Origin: Lineus longissimus | Lineage: Eukaryota > Nemertea > Pilidiophora > Heteronemertea > Lineidae | Assembly (NCBI RefSeq): GCF_910592395.1 | Contig: NC_088312.1 | Location: 9,424,001-9,488,000, forward strand | Direction: 5' to 3' | Length of the DNA: 64,000 nucleotides | Shown here: positions 1 to 14,700 of the stretch, piece after piece | Layout: the number at the start of each line of letters is the position of its first letter | How positions within the stretch are numbered: position 1 is the first letter of the stretch | Notes under the pieces: generated by a model | What the model was told of the DNA's origin: nothing | Databases searched by the model: none | Seen by the model: only the letters and a program-made list of their open reading frames with translations | Made by a program: the position numbers and the translations under genes

Positions 1-2583
1 CATTCATTCATACTCATGTCAAACGTTGACTATCTTAATGATAACGTTATATTCATCCAATCACGATTGTCAGACTTGAAACAGCTGCTAATCTTGCAAC
101 AGTATAATGTCCTACATGTCCGAACAATTCACACGGCCAATCGCACTTACTCCTTCTGCCAGTGACAGCTTAGGGCTGCAGTGAAAGTTAATAGAAAATA
201 GTCGGTATTCATGAATTAATATTATTGAGAAAGTTTTCGTCAACGTTTTCTACTGGGATAACCTTGATATTTTTGTACTGATACACTGTCTTGTATCATT
301 CTGCACTTAAGCCGGGATGAATTGCCTGGTGCTCTTAGACATGTCAGATATCGGTCCGGGCAATCATTAGCAAATCAGACGGCTAACGGGGCTACCAGTT
401 GGTCATTGATCATGTACCAGTCACGGTTCATCTATCACATCAAAAATTCTGATCACATAAATTTGATTGATTTGTCCTCCCAAAGCTTGCCGTTTCTTGC
501 CTGATGGAAATTAGGCACCGTAGTAACAGTTGCCTTGGAGATGTAGGGATTTAATTCAGCATGACATGGTCACGGCTGTTACATTTTGCACATGTCTGCT
601 AATTATCTTGATATTAATTTCAGATTAGCATGTTTGTGATATTGAAAGTGATGTTTGGTAAGACATCTACATGCTAATAGTCTTCCCACCAGTGCATTTA
701 ACCCTTTAATGATGGGGAAAATGTTTTAATCAAGTGGTGGTAATCTTTGTCCCATAAGTTCTTTTTTAGATTCCCTCGACATCAGTAGCGGGGAAGCACC
801 TCGAAACGGTGGCATGTTCCTGTGTTATGAACATCTTATGGGGTTTTCAGAAGTAAATGTCCACGCTCTTTCAGGCCACTGTGGAAAACTACAGGGTCGA
901 TTTCTTAAAAGTTTGGTAGAACATCTGTTCAGGTTGCCTATTTGCCAAAGTCATAAAGTGCGGAACTCAGCTTTTGCTAAAGCCAGCAGTCTCAGGAGGG
1001 CAAGTTGCTACCTCTAGGTACCACGTCAGCTCCATCAAATAAAACCTAATTGGAATGCTGCAATTCGGGTTTCTACATTTGAAGGATCGAGTAGCAAGTG
1101 AAGTCCTCCCAGTGGCTACTGGTCTTTCACTACTTACCATTGTATTGGAACCAGTCTGAGTAGCTGAATTGAATAAGTCATTCAGCTCAATCCCCGGGCG
1201 TACGAACCTCGTGATCGCCGATTCCAGGCATGTTCACCCAATCAGGGTCAGGAAACAGTATTGTCACTAACAAGTTGTGACGGAAACACTCCTACTTATA
1301 AATACAGCTGCAACCTGGAGGGCCAAACTAATGAGGAATTAGCACATTATGAAATCAAGAATACATATTGATCTTTACTGAGTGTCACTTCTGGCTAAAC
1401 ATCTTAAAACGGCCATTTGAAAAAGCATTCTTGATGATTCAAGTTGACTGCATGGAGCTTGAAACCGCGTCCTTCAGTTAGGTGCAGCCTGAACACAAGT
1501 GCAATATTCCGGAGTGACTTTTTCGAGCAATTCTAAGAAGTTCTGTAGGAAGGATCGAGGTTGTCACTTCTGCGCTGACCATAAAAATAAACTGTTTGCT
1601 TTTCCCACTGTTAGATCAGTTGAGCTGATGTATGGCAATGCTAGCATGCCACATATCATAGAATCCTTCTCAACCTATGCTGACTGGGAAAGAATGTGCA
1701 ATAATGCACAGAACCATACATAGAATGTACAGGCCTTTTGACCGCGGTTAGATTGGAATAAGCTGTAGCTTTGTAACTCATGTCAGAGGTCCTATCTACA
1801 TGGGCGCTGTGTATGAAGGCGATAAGATTCCCGCTGGACTGATTTGAATCCAGCATGTCAGACCATTCTATTGGTTGACAGAGGAGCACCATCAAACTAT
1901 TCATCGTTGCGGGATTTCGAGTGTCAGAATCTTGTTGTTTAGTCCGTGGAAAATGCAGATTTGTGAGGATATGTATAGGGTATAGAGACTTGTTTGTAAA
2001 TGGAATTTGAGGTGATTTGTTTTACTCTTTAACCCTTTATGTATTCCAGTTTAATGACAAATCGACAAAAAATCTGGAACTGATTGTGTCTCGCAAGTAT
2101 GAGCATGAATGGTGTTCATAGTAAAACTCCAGATCAATGTATCGGAGCCCCACCGCTCGCAACGATATCCTTCAGGCAATTAGCTTAGCCAGCGAGTGAT
2201 TCATGGTGTGATATACTAATTGCCACAGGCAATACACTCTTGACTTCAATAAAGTCGAGCTATGTTCCATTCAATTAATCAAAATTGAAGAAAATATGAT
2301 CACCTAGGAGTTTCCTCTTTCTTTGCTACTTCCATTTAGTTCCAGCACAAGCATTTTTCTTTTCTTCTGCTTTCATTCTGAGCTGATTATACATGTCACT
2401 GCAGTTTCCAGCATAGTGCCATACTGGGCAAATTGTTTTGACAGAATGTCTCCAAGGTGGTAACAATATGAGACTTGCCCAGCTCTCTTGAACCAAACCA
2501 CCATGCCTCTGTCCTGTAAGTTGTAATGTGCCATGGAATGTTTGATTTTGCATTGATGTGTTCTTCACTTTCCCATCTTGTAG
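1..2583. other. Non-coding stretch, probably an MDN1 intron
   Basis: No exon can be supported here on either strand. The first recognised MDN1 exon begins at 2584 directly after a pyrimidine-rich tract ending in tag, so this stretch is inferred to be the 3' part of an intron at least 2.5 kb long. Conserved AAA6 elements that should precede that exon (the P-loop and the LLGGFEQ-type motif known from midasins) are not visible. Short open frames such as 322-504, 814-1017 and 1499-1723 have no splice or homology support. Confidence 0.55.
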
Positions 2584-5500
2584 GCTGATATTGGTCGCCA
2601 CATTTCCGATGTATCATCCAAAGTTGAAGCGGTGGCAATGTCCTGTTGCAGGCAGCTGTTGCAGCACCAGAAGCCCTCATCGTCTGCCTCCATCATGAAA
2701 GCCTGGTCAGAGATGAAGGAGGGATCACAAACAGGTAATTACATCTATTACTGGAAAACCTTACCTAAAATTTATCAAAATCGCAACAGAAGGTAGTGCT
2801 GGACTCTTGTTCTTATCAGAATAACCTTGGAAAGAGAATTTGTTTGATTATGAATGAATACATTTCAAAGCTGTGAGTTCTGAAATGTCCTCTTCAGTGT
2901 GATCTGGCCAGGTAAATTGAAATGCCTCTTTTCCGTCTTTCAGTGAAAAGTAGTTCAAGTGTTGAAGAATTGGAGGGAATGAGAGAACGTCTGTTCAGAT
3001 GTGAGAGACTCCTGCACCATGTGGAAGAGGCTTGTCAGAAGTTCAGCCTCCTAGTCTCCGGTAAGTGTTTGACATGGCCAGGCAGTTCAGCCCTCCTCAC
3101 ATATGTCCAAACACAGGGCTATTGTACAGGCTCCCCTTAACCAGCTTAAACCCATCAACACAGTAGTTCATTTTACCACTTCAGACGAAAGGTTTGTACT
3201 CATATTTGGGTATTGATATACAAAATCACCTCTTGAGGAATTTGTAAGATATCTGTAACCCGCACAGAGTCATTACTGTACCTGCACTAGTAACTTCACT
3301 TAGTTTTGTGTGGAAAATCATATGGCACTGATTGTTCTTGAGACATGCGTTACTATTGATTTTAGCTCAAGAGCAGAGCAAACCAATCTGTAGTTCATAT
3401 GAGCAGGACGTATGGAGATGTTACCATTAGATTGGAAAATACAAGACAATGTTAACTCATTGGGTGATATGAATAAGACTTGCAAATGCTTTTACTTAAG
3501 TTTTCTACAGAAATCCCTAGTGTAAATGTACCGTACATGAAATTTTAAGTAGAGGCATTTACTGTAGTCTTCATTCATTCATTCATTAACTTGATGTGAA
3601 TTTTGTCCCAAAAATAAAAGCAGAAGTTTCCGCTCACACTAATGTTGGATGAGCGTCCAGTGAAAGTTTTTAGGAGACTTTTAAAGATAATTGTTATTCT
3701 TACCAAAAGTGGTATGAATGAGGTATTTCAGGCTTTGAAATAATTCTCATTAAACTCTCTTATTCTATGCGTAGATGAAGCCTCCACACTGAAGAAAGAG
3801 CTTCTGGCTTTGAAGAAAAAAGTCGATGGGAAAGGTTACAGAAGTGGCGGTGGTGGTCAGTTTGAATGGGTTGATAGTGTCCTTGTCGAGGCCCTCAAGA
3901 ATGGTGACTGGCTACTCATCGATAACGTCAACTTCTGCAGGTTAGCACATTATTGTTTTGATTACTTCATGTTGCTTGTGAAAAGAAGTAAAGAGAAGAG
4001 AGGAATAAAGAAGAGAAGAGAAGAGAAGCAGATTATAATGAGGCGTTATAAGATGCAACCATTTGGTATTACAAATGTATGTGCTTTTAGGGAGCATCTT
4101 TAGAGTTTCTAATTGTAAATGTGTCTTTTCCAGTCCCTCTGTACTCGACCGATTGAATGCCCTCCTGGAACCAAATGGCATCTTGACTATCAATGAGAGA
4201 GGGGTCATCGATGGGGAGATTCCTTCAGTTAAGCCACACCCAGACTTCAGGTACTGGAGCACCCTCCCAATATCCTCTTTGCTTGTAATCTTTGTAGTTT
4301 TTGTGCCATTAAACTCGATTTGGCCAAAGATTTTTCTAGATCTTGTCATCCCAAGCCACAATTCCACTTCTCGACCTATATGACTTCCTGAGCAAGCCAC
4401 CAACCACCCGCTATGTGTTCATGTTCGGAGCAAAATGCGTCGACTAATCGATCATTTTCTCTCGGGGTGGCATTGTTGATGATCCATTATTGAATTCTGC
4501 CAGCAGTATATCACTTACATTGTTTTCATGTTGTACCAGTCCTCTTTCATATCACTCATCGCACATCATAAACCTGACCTCTGGGGCAAGTGCATGACCT
4601 TGCCGATCTAATGAATGCCGCAGTTGTTTACTGTCTTTCTTTGTTAGGAGTCTTGGCATTAGTTTAATGGTGGTTGCAAGTTGATGTGGTTTCTAGTTGA
4701 AGCTAATAAAGACTTTGAAAGTGGTGGCCAGTGATAGTATTAAATCCCGCCACAGCATGAGAAATAATGTCACTGGGTCATAGTTGGTGCTAATTTAAAA
4801 ATTTGAAATATGATCAGTTCACTTTTAAGTACATTAATTTAAAGTATGGGTCTATTCACTAAACATCCTCAGTTTTACTTAGAATAGTGACACGTGTGCC
4901 ACAGCATGATACACCAGGCATCAACTATTTGATTTCTCCAGTTCCATCAATCTCTAATCAGTAGAAAACATGTTTCCTCAACAGAACGACCCACAAAGGG
5001 TGATTGAGTCCGTTTTCCCAAATGTCTCTCGAATATCGGCTTCAGTCGCATTCATATGGGCGACCAGTAGCCTAGCCAATGGTCTATTTAGATGAATGTC
5101 GTGATTGACATTGATTGAGGACTTGGGACACTGTGCGGCATCTCCCAGCGTGCCGCTCGGTCCTCCCTTGATATTGATTGGTTCCCAGCCACCGTCGCAA
5201 AGTTTGATTATTTTTGTGCGGCCATGCTGAACGACATGAGTGTGCTTGGCAGTAAAGTAATGAATCTCGCCATTACTGTATTGATAATTCTCTAACGTTA
5301 TTGTCGAATTTTGTTCTTTGAAGAACACTGTTGAACATGCCGTGGCTGTAAACTAGTTATCAGAAAAAATTTTCAAGACTGGTGCACATTATTTACGAGT
5401 CTGAGCTTGATTTTAGTATAGGATAGTATCTTTTGTGGCCTATTCAATATCTTAACAGATCATAATATTAGAAAATGTCTATTTTGAAGTCCGTTACCCC

Positions 5501-5734
5501 AACAAATATTATCAGAATCAATGTTTTCAGTGCAGTAAGTGTAGAAGTTTGAAATGTCCTAGGAACAAAAGATTCTATTATGTGCTTTAATCTCTAAGCT
5601 ATTGACAGTCATAGCCACTATAGAAACATATACCATAATCTGTTTTCAGATTGTTCCTGGCTATGGATCCAAAACACGGTGAAATATCACGGGCGATGAG
5701 GAATCGTGGAATTGAGATTTGCATATTGGGGGAA
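2584..5734 (+). CDS. MDN1: MDN1 exons 1-5 of the window: C-terminal half of AAA6
   Basis: Exons: 2584-2734, 2944-3060, 3775-3940, 4134-4250, 5650-5734 (636 nt, 212 codons). Exon 3 carries the Walker B-like segment GDWLLIDNVNFC. Exon 4 continues with PSVLDRLNALLEPNG and the LTINERGVIDG stretch. Exon 5 gives LFLAMDPKHGEISRAMRNRG, with the sensor-type segment and the RNRG arginine motif typical of midasin AAA modules. These motifs are near-invariant in animal midasins, so identification is firm. Exons 1-2 (ADIGRHISDV..., SSSSVEELEGM...) encode the poorly conserved helical insert between Walker A and Walker B. Walker A itself is not in the window. Confidence 0.95.
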
Positions 5735-8700
5735 GTAAGTCGATCCGTTTCGAACATTTTTCCTCCTGTTGCTGAATCTGTTGCCTAATAAGGTGGCATC
5801 GCATATTGTATTTGGACTCAGTACTCTGTCATAAAACAATAATGCCATGAGAAGCCTTGTTCGAGAATAATACCCGCATGCAGAAATCATATTCTTGATC
5901 AGCTTGATGAGATTGCATGCAAAATACAAAAGTCATATTCTTGATCAGCTTGATGAGATTGCATGCAAAATACAAAAGTTGTAAACCGATTTGATATATT
6001 CCACGATATTACTACGCCAAACTTGCCTGAGGTGAACATGAATAAGTCATAGGGCAGCCGTATAGAGGCAGATTACTCACCCCGGGGCTCAGGTCAGGAC
6101 TGAAATTGATTTGATCTTAGATCATGTTGGAATAGATAAATACCTCTGATGTTTAACTACTGTTCTGGGGGTTGTAGCGAATTTGAGGCAATTGTCTTTT
6201 ATCAGACTGATTCTCGTGGCTTTTCATGGTATGGTTCGACCTTATGGGGAGAATTTAAGCAAGGCTGATGATGTGTAAGGAATGCACAAAGTAGATAGGG
6301 GACTGCCCAAATCCTTTGACACAAAACAAGTTCTGCCCCCTTTTGCTAATGACTATGTATCTTCCAGAGTGAGGGATGTGCATATGACACCCATGATGTC
6401 CAGCGGATGCTACACAGTCTAGGATTCGTCGGCAAGCATCCATGCGATATTCTCCTGCAGATACAAGCTGAACTCCAGACCTACTGCTATATGACTGAGC
6501 ACTACACCATAGTTGACCTGCTACACGCGGCTCGGCTTGCAGTTCAGCAGTTGGAGAGAGGAGATAATCTGCAGGCGGCGATGTTGAATGCCTGCAATGA
6601 TGTTTACATCAAAAGGCAGAAGGAGTTCAGCAGACGACAGGTAGGCCACAACAGTAGAGTTATTTGTGTACCATCTAAGTGGAGATGTGGCCTTGTGAAG
6701 TTACATTCGCTGCTTGTTACTTTGGTCAAAGCAATTTGAGAGATGTTTCTGAGGATCAGAATTGATACCTTTGGTCCTGACTGGTGCCCAATTGAACCAC
6801 TAACCCTGCAAAAAGCACGATTCTTAGAACTGCTGCGACAAACACAAATACATATTTTGTCAGATTCCTTCATCCTTCTCTTCCACCAATAGGAAGTCCG
6901 CGAGATTATTGAAAGTCACATCCTCAAACTGGAGGCCTTGATGTCCGATTCAGAAACTGAAAAGTCGGCATTAATGGTACCAGGCGTCTGGCCAGATGTT
7001 ATGCCATCAGTGAGCAGTTCTGCTGTGGACCCAGCCCTGGCAACCATCCACCAGCAGAGCGTTCCCTTGTTACACCAGATCAACCAGTACCTACTCATGA
7101 ATCAAGCAAAGTAAGTGTTTCAGCCTTGCCTTCGAAATCTTAACCAACAAGGCTCTTATTATGCTTGAACTTGCTACCTCATGCTTGGCTTGCAAGGTGG
7201 GATTTCTGCTCTTTGCATGCTGTCTCTGGGGATAATGATACCTAGGTTTAGAAAATGTAATTTTCTGTTAGTTGAAATGTAAGCTCACTTATGCAGGAAG
7301 AGTACCAAAATATCAGACTTCCCCTTAAATATCCTGCCTGTTGACTACCTTCGAGTCTAAAATGTCCAGCTCTTTGTTTTACAGGACACAGTTTCCACTC
7401 AAATATTCTGCAATGAGTGGTTCAAAGTCTGTAACCAGTACTCTGGACATGGAGTCAGTCAAGGGAATCCAAAAGTCCATCAAATTTGCTGCCGAGATAT
7501 TCACTGAACTTGCCACCTTTAGCGATTGGAAGTTACGTTCTGATTGGTTGCTCTCGACCTTGAAGAGACGCGTCTCCCCGGAAAGCATGGGTCTGGTGAA
7601 GCAAATCACCGATGTAGTCGAGTCAGGTCTGCAGGTTGTCTTTGCTGGCCCGTTAATCGAGAAGCTTCATGTGGATGTTGCGTCGGCTGAAAGTCCGCTG
7701 GATGTGCGATGGAATCCTTTGATGAGAGAGAAACTGGTGAAAAGTCATCCTCAGATTTACGAAGATCTGGAGTCCTATCTGAACCAGTGAGTACCTGTGA
7801 AGTATATGTCGTCATTCAAAAGCCATGTTATATGTATGTTTGATTTTTCTTGAATACCTTGTTACTAAAGCTGTGTTTCACAGAGTCATGCTCTTCAACT
7901 GGTCTCTTAAATTGCGCCTTCTCCTTATCAAACTTTAACACCAAACAGGATCAGTGTCTTGTTAAAGAGATAGTTAGAAGGGCATCCTAATTTCGAGCTA
8001 CACATTTCTCTGGCCTGGCGGCATATAAATTTAATTCTTGTCCTTTCCTCCAGGTCACATCTACTGAAAAAGATCCAGCAAGCCTGTGTGCAGTCAGTTA
8101 GTGTCAAGAAACACCAGAGTATGTCTTTCATTGAATTGTCGGCTGCTGTTCAACAAGGTAAGTCATATTCCTTTGATCTAACACCAGACTTCTCAATCGA
8201 AAAGTTCAATCCCTTTAGGAAATTAATAGCTGGTGAATTCGGATATTAGAACAGATATTGATTTGAAATCTACTCTTAAAAGCTCACAGCTAATGAAAAT
8301 TATTTCTTTCCATGTTTCCTTCTTTATGAAAAACCTGAAACTTTAAAATCAATAGTTGGAGTGGAAACACAAAAGCTATTAGATCAAAGTGGAGACAAAA
8401 AGTTGGCTAATAAACCTTGCTGAGTTCCCTATCGTAACTCGATTGAACAATCCTTAAGGAAAGAAACATTCAACAAATCATTTAACCTCCTCACGTCGAG
8501 TCCCAGGAGACAAATCTTTCTCTGTTGCCAACAGCTTTATTGTTAGTTTTGGTAGCGTGCCATCTGTCACAGATGAATGTAACTAAAAACATGTCGGCAT
8601 TCATTTAGAATCTCTTTCTCGATTTCAGGAGTTTTGAGTGCTAGTTCTCTTCCGAGTCCAGTCCTAGTTCATCTCTATCCTTTCCTGCAAGCATTTGAAG

Positions 8701-11700
8701 AGGAATTAGTCAAACTAGTCTCAAACAAAAATGTCACCATCACAAATGATGCACTGCAAAAGGTAGGCCTACCAACAATTGGAAAGCCTAAGGGATTCAA
8801 TAAAAGTTTGAAGACGCCTTCTCCCGCCATGCATATGACCCAAAAAAGTATATTTTCGTTGGGTGTGGAACTATATTGGGTCTGTAATTATCAAGAAGTG
8901 GTCCCAAATGGTCATGAAGTAGTCTGAAATTGTCGTGAAGTGGTCCATGATGGTCATGAAGTGGTCTGAAAAGGTCATGAAAGCTTCAAAATTGTCAACT
9001 TAGTTTGAAAAGTCATAACTAGAACCATACAGTTCTTCTGAATTGAAAAAGCTTTCTTTGAGAAAACTTTGGTAAAACATTTTATGCCAACAAGGTTTCC
9101 TTCCAACCAATGCGTTTCCTGAAATTGATGAACTCTTTGTATGTGTTATTTTTCATAGTTGCTGGTCTCCCTATCATGGAAACAACAATTCATCGATGTA
9201 TGCAGCATTCAGGTCAAGGGAAGAGGAGCAGCTCAGCCTCTCTTAGCAGAGTTGGCTCTCCACTGGAACTGGTTACAAAATAAGACATTTGCAAGTTTCT
9301 TCCAGCATGTCAGGTGAGAAGAATATCTTGAAATCCTTTAATATATCGGTAGTGAATGGTCCAACCTTGCCTTACTTCTTGAACTGAGACTAGTTGGGAT
9401 ATGGTGTTGGTTAGGCTCCTACCATCCCGAAAGTAAAACCGAGAGAGTGATTGCCTCATCAAAGGTCACTGATGACTGGTTGTCTTTTTCATCAACTGTC
9501 AAAAGTGATTTGAGTATAATGTCCAGTCCACATCAATCGAAGGCTATGTGTCCTTTTACTTCAATAGTATGATGCTCAGTATGACCCTATGAATTGCATT
9601 TCAGTCCCTCACCAGGCCTTCAGAGCATCATCACAAGACTTCAAGAGGTCCTGGGCACAGATGACAGGGCATCCAAACTGCACCTCAAACTCTGGTCAAG
9701 CTTCGGCCACCCAAGTGGGTTCACAACTCAAGAGATGGCGGAATTGGTCCTCCAGGGGGAGGAGCTCAGTGATGCCCTGAGTGTCGAGATGGCCAGGGAT
9801 GTGTTTGCATTGGTTGAGTATCTGAGAGGAGAGGGTCGACAGATCAGGAAGGATATGCTCAATATCATTATTGGTGTGATGGAGAAAGCTGACCAAGGTA
9901 AGAAAAATCCATATTCTCCTCCAATTCTCCTATATATGTTCCCACCAAATGTTTCAGCCCAAAGATAACCTATCTCTAATGAGCACCCAACCATCAACTC
10001 TTCTGTGATATCCTTCTGTAGGTGTCATTCAGGATCAAAGATGCAAGCCTGTTTCCTATTGTTGGCAGAAAGAACTGAAAGTTGTAGTACATTTTATATC
10101 TGTTTATCGTTGCTTCCTTTCATTTCAGAATTTGTACAAGAGAATTTCCAGGGAATGTCCTCCCAACTCACCGCAGCTGGGTTCTACAAGCCGACACCTG
10201 GTGGCGATACTGTGAAGGCTGTTCCCCGTTGCGTTCTATCAATGGTCCCCCTGGTCACATACCTGTCCCTGTTACAGGAGAAGTGTGTCATGGTGAAGAT
10301 GTTGGAAGGAGAGAGTGAGGCTTACATCCAGAAGTTCCTCATGTACTCCTTGGTTCATGATGTGACCCCAGTGAGGCGTCTGGTTCCCTACCAAGCGTTG
10401 CTGAATGCTGAGGTGAGAAGTTTTACTTGTCAAGACTTTTAACAAGTGTGGCTGCGAAGTGCCTAAGAGTGCAACTACATTACATTTTATCAGTACCATT
10501 GCTTTGGAATAGCGTATACACACTCTTTGATGTGAGGCCTTGTTAAAAATTGAAAAATTTCTCCTGTTTTCCTTATTCAACCGATCTCTTGACTTTTGTT
10601 GCAGGATGGCCAACACTGGGAGCACTTTTCAGGGTTGTTGCTCTACCATATCCAACACATGTTCCACAGCACTTACACCAGCCAGCTGTTGGACTGGGTC
10701 ACGTGGAAAGACCCTGGTGGAGAAATGCAGGGAGAGGAGAGGCCTATAGTTCAGGTAAATCCTTCATCTACAGGCTATGCCTTCTTCTTCATTCCATATT
10801 AGTCGTACCAGATTTTTGTCCCAAAAATGGAAGACACAGTACTCTCTTATTACCAGCACCCAGCAACCAGCTGATCGTGATGGTGGTTTGGTTGAGGAGT
10901 TGAGGGCCTATGTATCCACTCTTTGCAATGAATAAGCCTCCCTGGTAAAGCATTGGCCTTTTTTTCAGGGCCCTGGTTCCCTTCAGACCTGCCAGCTGAG
11001 TTATGCCATCATGAGCCTTCATGCCAGCACCGACACCAAGCTCACTGGGAAAGATGACGGGTCAACAATCTGTCAAATGTCCGTGCCACTGGGATTAGCT
11101 GCTGAGAAAGTAAAACAGTTTGGAAACATGGCTAAGATGTTGTGGACTCATGTAGAGATGTTGTCTTCAGAGGATCGAAGTCCAAGGTAGGTCCAGCAAT
11201 TCATATTTAGGAAAAGTTATCAAAAATGTTGCGTTTTCAAAGATGCCATGTGTCTTCAAGGCAGTGGTATAAAGAACAGCTGTCTAGTAGAACAACTTTT
11301 GCTCTTTGTCAGATTGCTGAAGAGAGATAGTTGTCTTTGTTGCAGAAGTATGGACATCAAGCTCATCCAAGAAGTGTTCTCCCACCTCCTGCAAGCGCTA
11401 AGGTCCCTTTTACCAGTGGAGAACATTCCAGCGACAGAAATACTCGTCGAACTCTCGAAGTCCAACATCCTCCCAGAAGTTGTGATGCAGATCCTCACAT
11501 CATGTTCCGAGATGGTCACAACCTTGAAGGCTGGTGATGAGAATGTTTTGGTGAAGCTTGGAGAAGTGTGGGCAAAGATTGGATTGGTTCAGACGCATTT
11601 GTTATCGCCGACAGGGCCAGTGGACCCTGTGCACAAGGTTGCTGTGAGATATAGATATATCAAGGAGGAGGTAATTGCCTTGGTTAGAAATTTGTTTTCT

Positions 11701-14700
11701 GAAATAAGGTTGCTTTTAGTCCTTGAGGAGTCATTTAAAATGTCTGGAAAGTTGTTTCTGCTGCCACTGCTCTATGGAACAACGTTTTGCAAGAAGACAT
11801 TGACCTGACAGCCAAACTAGAGCGAGATGAGGTCAACTGCGTAATGAAAATGTTTTACATATTCTAGCTGCTGTCAATTGCAAAGAACCTCCCTTCCACC
11901 AACAATTCAATGCATAATTAGTTTTCTGTCCTCTCAGATCGGTGACATCGAGAAGGAGCTTGAAGTGCGACGTTGGGCATGGATGTTATGGACAGGGAAA
12001 GAGTTCACAGATGAAGCACTGAGTGCCCAGCATCCCAGGTTGGCCAACCTCATCGCTAGAAGGGACTTGTTGAAGAACAAGGCTGAAGTGCTGGCTGACA
12101 GGCTTGCTCTTAGGCCTGAACCGTCACAGGTAAGGATATCCCTAATGATTTGACAGGTTATCAACGTTCGTCTTATGATTCAACCAGTTCATCTTTGAGT
12201 TTCGGTGACTTTCTCTCATGACTCATGATCGATGTTCATCCATGAACATCGATGTTCATCCATGATCATGAGACCTGTTCGTCTCATGATCCCACTTGTT
12301 CATCTCAAGATTTTATCTGTATGATGATTTTATCGGTTTGTCTTATAATTTGACTAGTTCTTTGCACTCTGAACTGGTGTAATATCAAGGGATATGATAA
12401 AATAAGACTTTTCAAGGCATTCTTATCTACCTTTCAGTTCGGTGGTATTCTGCAGTATGCCCATCAGTTCCTGACAACCGTCTGCTCAATGGAGACAGTT
12501 ATCGCCACACTTGACAAGCTAAGCTCCGCAATGACCGACTTGAAGGATCCAAGTACAGATGCATCATGGGTACAGAACCTTCTCATCCAAGAATCTTCAT
12601 GGCAGGCATCCATTGAACAGTACATCAAGAAGATGGAGATCGATTACCCTCTCTATAGGGACCTGTTGGTACCATACATCGCGGGGATAGCCCAAGTCAG
12701 CTATGGTGTCAGGTTGGTCCGTCATGCTGTGGAGGTGCAGTGGAGGCAATGCCAGTTGTACGCAGATCTGCCACAGATTGTCGATGTAGGTATTTCAAAA
12801 GACAACATTTTTTACAAAAAGTATGTAACTCCATTCCCTCTTAGGGATCTATGCGTGTCAGTGAGGCTTGTGTCTGATTCCCTTTATGATTTGGCCTACC
12901 TGCTTAAGCTGGTTTCTCTTAGTTACTATTCCTGAAGTTTTGAATGTGGAAACTGTAACATGATGTCTGATTAATCTCTTACACTGAGCTGGAGCAACAC
13001 ACAGTCAATAAAAACTGCCATAAAGCAGCCAGCTCAATGATTCTTTGGATTTCTTCTCTTTCAGGTTCCTCTTGAAGACATGATATCCAACCTCACCAAG
13101 TTTCCTACATTAAGTTCGAATACAGCAACATTTCTTGTGGCGACAGAACAACTGACATCGCAACCAGTATCAGCTCTTGTCAAACGTTTCTCGAAGGTGC
13201 CTGGACAGGATATAGCAAAGTAAGAATGTAAAACAGGGTGTGTGTTCTGACACCTGAAGACTATTTGCACTGGCTGATGTTCAGGCCCTCTTCTGTCTCT
13301 TCGTACCATGTTCGGGCCCTCTTCCCTCACATATTGAGTCTCATCTCTGGGTACATGTTAGTTGTTTCAACCTATTTTTCTTTCACAAAAGGTGTTAGTC
13401 TTGGTTGATATTGGAAGTTTTTGCGAGCAGATCTGTAACTCTTTCTCTCGCCTTACCTTTACAGAGTTTGGAAATCTGCTCTCCTGCATGCCAAGAACCA
13501 TGCCGTCATCTCAAATGACCTTGACCCGTCAATCTCATCGACCTTGAACTTGATCTTCGACTTCTTCTTCACCTCCTGGCAAGAAGAGGAGGTTGCCCGG
13601 CAACAGATGGAAGAAGAGAAAGCGAGTCTGTACAAATACAAGGCCACCACTCATGGGGATGAGAGAAATGAGGAGGAGAGGGAACTTGAAGATATTCATG
13701 ACAACTTCCCGTCATTTGACAAGGTGAGGGTCACGTCTGCTTCGATCATCAGCTAAACTTAAATCAAGACACAAAAGGAATAAAGTCTATTCCACAACCC
13801 TAGATAGTGGAATGTAGTCTGTGGGAAATTGGTCATTAAACATTTGTTGTCAGTTGTCTGGTGGTCATCTTCTGCTCTAGATCGAATATCATCAGTTGGG
13901 TGTTTTGAGATGAGTCTATGCCAAAGTTCCTTGTTTCATTTGCAGGAGTTTGCTGACATTGTAAATGAAGACAACTTAGAGAACCAAGCACAGGCAGCAG
14001 CAGACGACACTCAAGAAGATGCCACGTTATCTGCAGAGGCACATATGACTCCACAGGACATGGCAACTGTTGCCAACGTACACAATCTCATTTACACCCA
14101 CCTGGTCAAGGGAAGTTGGTTAACTGTGCAGCAGATAGATCAGAAAGGGTTGAATGTGGTAGAACCGGTGACGTTAGGACATCAGGTGGCACAGACTTTG
14201 GTTCAGAGCATGGTCAGATATCTTGGTAAGTTAATTGCTGATTCATTCTGTACCATCTTTATAAAGCTGGGAAGCAATCTAGGTGATCATGGCATCATCT
14301 ATTGCAAAGTGCAGAAAGCAGAGATTGTCTCAAATGGTTCAGAATGGTACAGAACTTCTGACATGGCATTTACTAGGAAAGGTCATGAATGACGCAGCAC
14401 CACTGTTTTGGATAAATTGTATAGTTGAAAATGTCTCAAACATGTGAAAGGTACCCCGATCCTCAATGACTAGACACCTGCCTTGATTTTACTTTTCAAT
14501 TCCTTTCAGATGTGACTCTTGACAAAGAGTTACTCGGCAGCCACCTGTTGGTCAATAAACTGATGCAAGATGCAGTACAGGCAGGAACGAAGCTAGGATT
14601 CTCTGCCAAAACCTCACAGAAACCATATGACATCTATCATGATGCTAACACCTCGGAGGTCATGCCATGTCTGATGGTACTCGACAGGATGTTGGCGAAA

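Noticed and set aside
861-930. Acceptor-like ctctttcag followed by ATVENYRVDFLK as an upstream MDN1 exon
   Set aside because: No good donor before the stop and no match to a known midasin motif.
11736-11831. Coding-looking string LQEDIDLTAKLERDE between MDN1 exons 11346-11670 and 11938-12129
   Set aside because: A short exon from gcaag|aagac to gag|gtcaac would need a leading phase that does not fit the preceding phase-0 exon, and the frame downstream would break. The direct join keeps phase.
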